NCBI RefSeq assembly: GCF_003752175.1
Contig: NZ_RJVF01000009.1
Span: forward strand, 682,001-746,000
DNA from: Comamonas sp. BIGb0124
GTDB taxonomy: Bacteria > Pseudomonadota > Gammaproteobacteria > Burkholderiales > Burkholderiaceae_C
DNA length: 64,000 bases
Reading direction: 5' to 3'
Part shown: positions 59,117-64,000 of the stretch, in pieces
Layout of the letters: the number at the start of each line of letters is the position of its first letter
Position numbering within the stretch: the first letter of the stretch is position 1
Program-made: the position numbers and the translations under genes
Notes under the pieces: model-generated
The model's input: only the letters and a program-made list of their open reading frames with translations
Database searches by the model: none
Told to the model about the DNA's origin: nothing

Positions 59117-59326
59117 TTACGCGGTTTTGCGCGGCACGCTGCCGGGCGCTGCAGGCTCGCGCTGAATGCCGAGCAATTCCTCGGCCTGGCGCAGGGCCAG
59201 TTCGCGGATCAGCGTCGTGGGCTGTTCGCCCAGATAGGCGGCGAGGGCACGCACGAGCTGCTCTTCGTAGTCGTCAAACCGGACGGTCAGACGGTTGTCG
59301 CGGATTCGCTTGCGGTCGGGGTACAT
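59117..59326 (-). CDS. Ribbon-helix-helix protein, 69 residues
   Basis: The pattern RLTVRFDDYEEQLVRALAAY followed by LGEQPTTLIRELALRQAEELL is that of Arc/CopG-type regulators: a basic beta strand, then two helices. It lies in the early operon between two other small proteins of similar type and likely regulates an early promoter. Confidence 0.7.
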   Translation of the reverse strand: MYPDRKRIRDNRLTVRFDDYEEQLVRALAAYLGEQPTTLIRELALRQAEELLGIQREPAAPGSVPRKTA

Positions 59327-59363
59327 CTGGGGGTCCTTCGGGCAAAGGAGAGAGAGGGAGCGA

Positions 59364-59573
59364 TCAGGAAGTTTGGCGGAGGATGGCCAATTTGTTCTTG
59401 TAATCGGCCACGCCGCGCAGGTACATGGCCCGCACGAAACTGGCTGTGGTGCGGTCTTCTGCAGCTGCCAATTCCTTGGCTTCGGCTTTGTCTTCAGCGG
59501 ACATACGCAGATAGACGATGTCGTCGGCCGTGCGCACGGCTTTCCCCAACGGGGATGCGGTGGTGGTGCTCAT
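59364..59573 (-). CDS. Small ribbon-helix-helix-like protein, 69 residues
   Basis: DIVYLRMSAEDKAEAKELAAAE followed by DRTTASFVRAMYLRGVADYK fits a ribbon-helix-helix fold of the TraY/MobA type. An inverted repeat TTAGGA-7-TCCTAA lies 22-40 nt upstream, a possible autoregulatory operator. Its start region shares a 12-nt sequence with that of the first gene of the early operon. Confidence 0.65.
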   Translation of the reverse strand: MSTTTASPLGKAVRTADDIVYLRMSAEDKAEAKELAAAEDRTTASFVRAMYLRGVADYKNKLAILRQTS

Positions 59574-59594
59574 GTACGATGCCTCGGTATCAAT

Positions 59595-59613
59595 TTAGGA
59601 GAGGGTGTCCTAA
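59595..59613 (-). promoter_or_regulatory. Inverted repeat TTAGGA-7-TCCTAA before the RHH gene
   Basis: Perfect 6-nt arms with a 7-nt spacer lie in the 42-nt gap between two early genes. This suggests an internal operator read by one of the three small DNA-binding proteins encoded nearby. Confidence 0.45.
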
Positions 59614-59615
59614 CG

Positions 59616-60230
59616 TCACGCCGTAGGCGGCTTGCGTTGTGCTGCCTTGGGCATTGCTTGACTGCCAAGGATCTCGGTAGCCGCATCGGCTGCACTTCGG
59701 CTTTTTTTGATCCATCGTGCGACCTCTGGTGCAGCCGGGTCCAAGCCTTGTTCACGCGCTTGACGCTCACGTTGCTGGCGAAGTTGGATGCGGTTCGATT
59801 GGCGCCTGACGCGATTGGCTGCATGGGTTAGGACCAACACATCATCAACAGAAAGAAGACCATGCTCACAGAGCTCATCGAAGGTGTAGACGTTCGGGTG
59901 GATGACGAACACATATTGGCCATTCTGGATGCACACGCCAAACACCGGGCGGCAGGAGTCCGTGCCCTGCAAATCTTCCCCTTGGCCATCAAAAATGAGG
60001 CGGGCGTGATTTACCGTCTCGTGGAGGCCAGCGGTGCACGAGAGCTTCGCGCTCTCAACGAAGCGTTGTTGAACCATGGTCTTCACAACGAGACGGGTGG
60101 CCTCTCCCAGGGGAAGTTCATCAGCATCTACGTCTAAGCCCTTTTCATACGAGCTTCCAACTAAACGCTGAGCACAAGCGTCGAGGTCTCCCCACGGCTT
60201 GCTGAGCTCTGAAGCGGGCATGTCGGTCAT
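59616..60230 (-). CDS. First gene of the early operon, unknown, 204 residues
   Basis: Unknown protein. An internal segment VFGVCIQNGQYVFVIHPNVY and a helical C-terminal half rich in Arg/Gln (RVRRQSNRIQLRQQRERQARE) are seen, but no known domain. It starts 78 nt from the divergent repressor, where Cox or Apl would be in P2 and 186; it is larger than those and shows no clear helix-turn-helix. Its base composition is less GC-rich than the host genes. Confidence 0.7.
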   Translation of the reverse strand: MTDMPASELSKPWGDLDACAQRLVGSSYEKGLDVDADELPLGEATRLVVKTMVQQRFVESAKLSCTAGLHETVNHARLIFDGQGEDLQGTDSCRPVFGVCIQNGQYVFVIHPNVYTFDELCEHGLLSVDDVLVLTHAANRVRRQSNRIQLRQQRERQAREQGLDPAAPEVARWIKKSRSAADAATEILGSQAMPKAAQRKPPTA

Positions 60231-60312
60231 GTACGATGTGGACGTTTGTTAAGTGTTACGTGGATTGTTGTCCACGAATGTTTCACTGTCAATGCTTTTG
60301 TGAAACGAATGT
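60231..60312. promoter_or_regulatory. Lysis-lysogeny switch region
   Basis: The 78-nt gap between divergent repressor and early genes holds several repeats: CGTGGA-6-TCCACG (60259-60276), GTTTCAC (60280-60286) facing GTGAAAC (60300-60306), and ACGAATGT twice (60274-60281 and 60305-60312). These are good candidates for repressor and anti-repressor operators over two facing promoters. Confidence 0.6.
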
Positions 60313-60644
60313 CGACTTTTTTTGAGCGATTGTTGGAGGAGCGCAAGCGTCTCGGGCTGAATCAGGAAGAACTGGGAGTGATTGGCGGTGTCACCAAGCA
60401 CTCTCAACTTGCCTACGAAAAAGGCACACGAAAGCCTGATTCAAGCTATTTGGAGGCGGTGGCTGCAAAGGGTGTGGATGTTGGCTATTTGCTGACAGGC
60501 CTTCGCACGCCTGTCTCGACACTCACACCCGAGCAGGCCGCGCTGCTCGATAACTACGAAAACGCGGATGAAGAGGGGCGCGATGCAGCGCGGAGGGTGC
60601 TAGTTGCGCTCTCGAAATCGAAGGCTGCCAAGAAGGCTGCATAG
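60309..60644 (+). CDS. XRE-family phage repressor
   Basis: This 111-residue protein has a lambda-type helix-turn-helix at residues 4-62 (RLLEERKRLGLNQEELGVIG and SQLAYEKGTRKPDSSYLEAV) and a short helical C-terminal part with a Lys-rich end. It lacks a LexA-like autoprotease domain, so SOS induction cannot act by self-cleavage and would need another factor. ATG 60309 lies inside the second ACGAATGT repeat, suggesting autoregulation. Confidence 0.88.
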   Translation: MSTFFERLLEERKRLGLNQEELGVIGGVTKHSQLAYEKGTRKPDSSYLEAVAAKGVDVGYLLTGLRTPVSTLTPEQAALLDNYENADEEGRDAARRVLVALSKSKAAKKAA

Positions 60645-60860
60645 ATGGTGGTTGCTGGCCGGTTTGCCGGCAGCCTGGTGGACTTGGCACGCAATCCGTT
60701 GGTGCGTGTTTGCTCGGGATTTCGTGCAGCGCTTCGCTGGGCGCGGATTGGAAGGCTGATGGCTGATGCCATCACGCCTGCTGTGTGGACTATTCGCCTC
60801 TGGTCTGCACGCATGGACGAGGGGAGGCCAACTCAACCTCCTCTGCACTGACTGCGCTCT

Positions 60861-61004
60861 CTAGCCTACGAGTAGGTGTTTGACGAGAGCCCACAGGAGA
60901 AGGCTTCCGCCAATGACGACTGGCAGCACGACGATAGGTGCATGCATGCTTTCCCAGATGCGTGGGGCGCCGTAGGGCTTCACTTTCTTTGAGTCTGTAG
61001 ACAT
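60861..61004 (-). CDS. Small membrane protein divergent from TetR, 47 residues
   Basis: A polar start (MSTDSKKVKPYG) is followed by one transmembrane segment (PIVVLPVVIGGSLLLWALV). GGAG lies 5 nt before ATG 61004; longer starts at 61019 or 61058 would read through the operator. The pairing with a TetR gene across an operator suggests that it is controlled by it. Unknown function. Confidence 0.6.
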   Translation of the reverse strand: MSTDSKKVKPYGAPRIWESMHAPIVVLPVVIGGSLLLWALVKHLLVG

Positions 61005-61025
61005 CTTGGCTCCGTTCATCAATAT

Positions 61026-61041
61026 CGAACCGAGTGGTTCG
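61026..61041. promoter_or_regulatory. Putative TetR operator
   Basis: CGAACC-GAGT-GGTTCG is perfect over six pairs and lies between the divergent TetR and small-membrane-protein genes. A further half site TCGAACC occurs at 61071-61077 next to TAAAAT, a -10 candidate for the tetR-type gene with TTGAAC 15 nt upstream. Confidence 0.6.
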
Positions 61042-61098
61042 TTATTGAACTCTATCACTGAAGCCTAAAATCGAACCAATCAGTCCGAAAAAGAAGTC

Positions 61099-61704
61099 AT
61101 GGTGCGAGTTAAGACAGAAGCAAAGCGAGCCGAGGTTGTCGCGGCAGCAGTGACGGTGTTCATGGAACGTGGGTACGACCGCACGTCCATGGAAGACATA
61201 CGCGAACGCGCAGGGTGCTCCAAGGGCACGCTCTACAGCTACTTCCCATCCAAGGACGATCTGTTCGTGCAAGCGCTGCTTGATGCGACTGCCCAAGAGG
61301 CGTCAAACATGGTGTGGGAAACCAGGGAGCAAAACGAATCCGCCAGCGCATTTTTGCAGCGCTTCGGAGTCTCGTTCCTCAAGACTCTCTATGCTCCACG
61401 CTTTCAAGCTTTGCGAAGGCTCGCGTTTTCGACCCCCACAGGTGAGGTCGGCTCTACGGTGTATGAACAAGTCGTCAAGCCTTACGAAACTCGCATTGCT
61501 GGTGTGCTCACTGCACTCATGAGCGATGGCAAGCTTAGGCAGGCCAATGCTGGGATCGCAGCCCATCATTTTGGGGGACTTCTAGAGTCTGAATTGCTGC
61601 TCAAATTTCTTCTTCGAGCGGTTGGCGAGCCCACCGAAGAAGCGTTGGAGGCGGCGGCTTCGCGTGCTGTTACAGCATTTCTCGCGGCCTACGGGCAACA
61701 CTGA
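61099..61704 (+). CDS. TetR/AcrR-family transcriptional regulator
   Basis: This 201-residue protein has a TetR DNA-binding domain (residues 8-55, ending CSKGTLYSYFPSKDDLF) and a helical ligand domain similar in outline to AcrR/TetR_C regulators of efflux. It is not a phage regulator by family, and lies between the repressor and the late genes, the usual site of cargo genes. Composition is more AT-rich than the host. Target is likely the divergent membrane protein; a host efflux gene is also possible. Confidence 0.9.
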   Translation: MVRVKTEAKRAEVVAAAVTVFMERGYDRTSMEDIRERAGCSKGTLYSYFPSKDDLFVQALLDATAQEASNMVWETREQNESASAFLQRFGVSFLKTLYAPRFQALRRLAFSTPTGEVGSTVYEQVVKPYETRIAGVLTALMSDGKLRQANAGIAAHHFGGLLESELLLKFLLRAVGEPTEEALEAAASRAVTAFLAAYGQH

Positions 61705-61831
61705 AAAAATTGGGTACTCCTATTTTTGCCGCCATCGGTCTAGGACTGCTGGGCCTTTTCTAAGGCTCGTTTCTCCAGCCACTTCCTGCGCATCTTATTT
61801 TTTTCACGCGCCCAGTGAATGGCCTTTTATA

Positions 61832-61847
61832 CTGTATTTAAATACAG
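61832..61847 (+). promoter_or_regulatory. LexA box (SOS operator)
   Basis: CTGTATTTAAATACAG is a perfect palindrome fitting CTGT-N8-ACAG. Its first bases overlap TATACT (61828-61833), a good -10, and it ends 13 nt before the start codon with a GAGG ribosome site between. LexA bound here would block the promoter, so the next two genes should be induced by DNA damage. Confidence 0.85.
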
Positions 61848-61860
61848 CATTGAGGCCATC

Positions 61861-62166
61861 ATGAACGGCATTTCCACAGTCTTTTCCGTCGTCCTGCACG
61901 ACTTCCCTGGGCTTGACCCAGACCAGACCCATGCAGCCGAGTCCCGCTTCATGGTCGCGGCATCGCGCGAGCTGGGCGGACCCGATCAGGTGCTGCCGTC
62001 CTATGACGCGTTTCTGGCAGCTCACGAAAGCGTTGAGGCCGATTTGAGCCTTGAAGAAGTGCACCGCGCAGCCGAGTGGGCGCGAGCCTACGAAAAGGCC
62101 CGTGCAGCCGGTTTCCGAGGCCTAGGCGATCCAGTGGACGCCTACTTCGAGATCGTGCCGTTCTGA
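61861..62166 (+). CDS. SOS-regulated unknown phage protein, 101 residues
   Basis: No known family. The protein is acidic and mostly helical in its middle (SLEEVHRAAEWARAYEKARA) with an N-terminal strand (STVFSVVLHDFPG). GAGG lies 5 nt before ATG 61861 and a LexA box directly upstream. The stop overlaps the SLOG gene start by one base (TGATG). By position it could be an anti-repressor like Tum of phage 186, or part of a small stress cassette. Confidence 0.75.
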   Translation: MNGISTVFSVVLHDFPGLDPDQTHAAESRFMVAASRELGGPDQVLPSYDAFLAAHESVEADLSLEEVHRAAEWARAYEKARAAGFRGLGDPVDAYFEIVPF

Positions 62167-62627
62167 TGTCGAGCAATTCTCTGCCACAGCTTCTCGCCAG
62201 TGATGGTTCGGGGCGCAAGTACTTCGGCCCACCGGCGATACCGCTGGCGGCGCGTATCTGGGTGTGTGGTGGCGAGAGCTTTCTGGACAAAGAACGGGTC
62301 TTTGCCGCACTGGACAAGGTCTACTACCGGCGCCACGTGTGGGTCCTGACGCGGACATCAAAAGCAGGTGCCGAAAGGTTGGCTGGCGAGTGGGCGTTTC
62401 GCAAGGGTGTACAGCAGTATGTGTTCGAGCACGACTCACGCCGAAATGCCTCCACTAGGAGCAACTGGCGGGACTGGATCCTGGCAGAGCAGCGCCCTAA
62501 TCTGGTCGTCCGATTTCCTGGGGGTGATGACACTGCGCGGATCGCCAAACACGCCAGGGATGTGGGGGTTAGCGTTTGGGAGCCATACCCCAGGCTCAGC
62601 TATACGCCGTCATTCAACGGCGGCTGA
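62166..62627 (+). CDS. SLOG-family protein (DUF2493/YspA-like), SOS-regulated
   Basis: This 153-residue protein matches the YspA/cpYpsA-related SLOG fold: strand ARIWVCGGESFLDKERVFAALD, helix GAERLAGEWAFRKGV, and the C-terminal RPNLVVRFPGGDDTARIAKHA with the FPGG phosphate-binding glycines. The first loop (TRTSKAGAE) departs from the usual GGxxGAD, so ligand binding may differ. SLOG proteins bind nucleotides or NAD-derived signals. It is the second gene under the LexA box and overlaps gpD convergently by 18 nt. Confidence 0.8.
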   Translation: MSSNSLPQLLASDGSGRKYFGPPAIPLAARIWVCGGESFLDKERVFAALDKVYYRRHVWVLTRTSKAGAERLAGEWAFRKGVQQYVFEHDSRRNASTRSNWRDWILAEQRPNLVVRFPGGDDTARIAKHARDVGVSVWEPYPRLSYTPSFNGG

Positions 62628-63764
62628 GTCCTCTTCGCCTTCGATTCCTTCGGCCTGCAGCGTCTCCAGCGTGATGGTCGAGGAATAGCCGCTGCTGCTC
62701 AGGCTGTGCCGCACGTCGGTGATGATCCAGGCGGTTTCGTCGATCTGCCGTTTGTAGCCACTGACGACGACGGGCCGCTGCGGCATCAGGTCCGCACGGC
62801 CATAGGCCAGCGTTATATCGAACGAGAAAATCCCCCGCTGAATTCGCAGCCACTCGGCCCGCGCGGCAGCGAGTGCATCAGCCTTGTTGGCGAAGGTGTG
62901 CTTCAGCGTTTTGGCCCGGCCGCTGATGCCCGCCACCACGCTGCTGCGCGTGCCACCCTTGGCGCTGTTGTAAAACGCCTTGACCCCGCTATAGGCATCA
63001 CGGTCGCTGCGCGCGTATCGGTGGCTGTCGCCGTCGCTGCGCACGATGCGCACCGGCGGCAAGGCTGTGCCGCTGGGGGTTCTGGCGGCCCGGGCCTGGC
63101 TGAATAACAGCCGCCCGTTCTTCACGTTGCACAGGCAGTCGAACTGTCGGGCCAGCCGACGCAGGAACGACGCATCGGACTCGTCGGCCTGATCAGCATG
63201 ATCGAGGGTCCGTTTGGCGATCTCGGCCGCGACGATGGCGGTCAGCTTGTTCTGCGACGCGATGGCCCGGACGACGGCGCCCACGGTGGTCTTGTGCCAA
63301 CTGCGATCCTTGAGGTTGCGCAGACTGTCGAGCAGATCTGCGGCCCGTGCGCGGATGGTGATCACGTCGGGTGTGCCGCTGTATTCCACGGCCTGGATGG
63401 TGTAGCTGCCCTTGTCGACCAGACCGAGAGGGAAATCTGCCGCGCCGGCTTGGCCATAGGTGCCGGTCACGTGGTCGACGCCATTGGCTTTCCATCCGAT
63501 GGCCACGGTCAGCTCGTCCCCGGTTTCGGGCAGCTCAAGCGCGCCGTCGTGATCGCTGACCACGATCTCGACTTCGTCGGCTTCGTTCTCGCGGTTGTCG
63601 GTGATCGACAGGCTGACCAGGCGGGGAGCGAGGCGGGCAGACACATCGCGCCCCTTGACCGTGACGCGCCATGCCGGCCGCAGGTTGCCCGCCGGCCGTC
63701 GACCTCGACCGCCCCGCGACTGGGCCAATGCCAGGGTTTTCTGGATATCGGCGATGTCGCTCAT
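62610..63764 (-). CDS. P2 gpD-like tail/late control protein
   Basis: This 384-residue protein belongs to the gpD family, the tail hub that carries the spike. Typical features are the beta-rich N terminus (LSITDNRENEADEVEIVVSD), DASFLRRLARQFDC and the C-terminal DETAWIITDVRHSLSSSGY. ATG 63764 overlaps the gpU stop. It is the last gene of the tail operon, as in P2. Confidence 0.92.
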   Translation of the reverse strand: MSDIADIQKTLALAQSRGGRGRRPAGNLRPAWRVTVKGRDVSARLAPRLVSLSITDNRENEADEVEIVVSDHDGALELPETGDELTVAIGWKANGVDHVTGTYGQAGAADFPLGLVDKGSYTIQAVEYSGTPDVITIRARAADLLDSLRNLKDRSWHKTTVGAVVRAIASQNKLTAIVAAEIAKRTLDHADQADESDASFLRRLARQFDCLCNVKNGRLLFSQARAARTPSGTALPPVRIVRSDGDSHRYARSDRDAYSGVKAFYNSAKGGTRSSVVAGISGRAKTLKHTFANKADALAAARAEWLRIQRGIFSFDITLAYGRADLMPQRPVVVSGYKRQIDETAWIITDVRHSLSSSGYSSTITLETLQAEGIEGEEDSAAVE

Positions 63765-64000
63765 GCCACGGCCTCGGCACCGTCCGACAGGCTGGCCACG
63801 CGGTCCACGTCGCCAATCGGATCATCTTCATCGGTGCGTCGCAGCGACAGGGTGAACTCGATTTTGCGGGCCTGTCCGTCGCTCAGGAAATAGCTTTTTG
63901 TCTCCTGCAGGTCGGTGATCACGAATGCCCCATAGGTGATGCCCGAGCCCTCGACCAGTGCCCAGGCGTGGCCGAGGTTGCCCATGGCGCGCAGGGTGTC
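63761..64000 (-). CDS. P2 gpU-like tail protein, C-terminal part
   Basis: The frame is open at the right edge, leaving 79 codons. GNLGHAWALVEGSGITYG followed by FVITDLQETKSYFLSDGQ and KIEFTLSLRRTDE matches gpU, the tail terminator of P2-like phages. It overlaps the gpD start (ATGA). The start codon lies outside the window. Confidence 0.88.
   Translation of the reverse strand, partial: DTLRAMGNLGHAWALVEGSGITYGAFVITDLQETKSYFLSDGQARKIEFTLSLRRTDEDDPIGDVDRVASLSDGAEAVA

Larger units (their letters stand above)
50905..64000. mobile_element. P2-like prophage, left part
   Basis: The element begins at the tRNA-Ser(UGA) gene with a P4-type integrase. It contains an AlpA-like regulator, a P2 gpA replication endonuclease, a two-domain Ogr/Delta activator, a divergent repressor and the start of the leftward late region with gpD and gpU. 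The right end, capsid and lysis genes lie beyond the window. The control and cargo segment at about 60.1-61.8 kb is visibly more AT-rich than the host. Early genes are tightly packed with many ATGA overlaps, which suggests an intact rather than decayed element. Confidence 0.9.

Noticed and set aside
60645-60851. 68-codon open frame directly after the repressor stop
   Set aside because: No ribosome site with good spacing, no recognisable sequence and Arg/Trp-rich composition like a shadow frame. The region shows only a GC hairpin (GCCGG-TTTG-CCGGC).
61005-61058. Longer N terminus of the small membrane protein
   Set aside because: It would run through the TetR operator, while ATG 61004 has GGAG 5 nt upstream.

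Overview
The window is GC-rich DNA from a betaproteobacterium of the order Burkholderiales, most likely Comamonadaceae or Alcaligenaceae. This is inferred from two Bug-type (TctC-like) solute receptors, from gene neighbourhoods such as coaBC-dut, rph-rdgB-hemW and metG-apbC, and from high-GC codon use. The species cannot be named from the sequence alone. About 50.9 kb is chromosomal backbone; the remaining 13 kb is the left part of a P2-like prophage that runs off the right edge.

Backbone. 1-4.2 kb: the end of an AtuA-like gene, its small partner, a Bug receptor and a lipoprotein of the alpha/beta hydrolase type, together looking like a catabolic island. 4.3-10.6 kb: a cardiolipin synthase, a two-component system with a PmrA/QseB-like direct repeat upstream, an OpgC-like membrane protein and an SGNH hydrolase. 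10.9-16.5 kb: argH, metG, an Mrr-like membrane protein and apbC. 16.5-23.2 kb: a formate/oxalate module with a LysR regulator overlapping apbC, an OFA-family antiporter, a molybdopterin oxidoreductase of the FdhF/YdeP group, an unknown 150-residue protein and fdhD. A perfect 17-nt palindrome lies in the leader of the antiporter gene. 23.2-35.4 kb: amiC-tsaE, queG, an AEC permease, a second Bug receptor, xerD, a ferritin-like protein, a gamma carbonic anhydrase, hslO, an aldehyde dehydrogenase (gabD type), pagL and ftsB. 35.6-50.8 kb: eno, pyrG, coaBC with a small membrane-protein gene and dut, a SlyD-like isomerase, a RoxA-like ribosomal oxygenase, pckG, dbpA, yicC, rph, rdgB and hemW.

Prophage (50.9 kb to the window end). 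It sits at the 3' end of a tRNA-Ser(UGA) gene, next to a P4-type integrase. A long leftward early operon, read from about 60.2 kb down to 52.2 kb, carries small DNA-binding proteins, a two-domain Ogr/Delta activator, a P2 gpA-type replication endonuclease, several unknown genes, a DUF4406 protein, a PP-loop (PAPS-reductase-like) protein, the apparent tail of a lost cytosine methyltransferase and an AlpA-like regulator. A lambda-type repressor gene lies divergently at 60.3 kb. Beyond it are probable cargo genes: a TetR regulator with a divergent small membrane protein, and a two-gene cassette (unknown protein plus SLOG/DUF2493 protein) with a perfect LexA box over its promoter. Leftward late tail genes D and U follow at the right edge.

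The most interesting element is the SOS-controlled SLOG cassette at 61.8-62.6 kb. Next come the PP-loop/DUF4406 pair with the methyltransferase remnant, and the mixture of satellite-type (P4 integrase, Delta-like activator) and helper-type (P2 replicase and tail) genes in one element. All functional statements are from motif recognition by eye; no database search was run.
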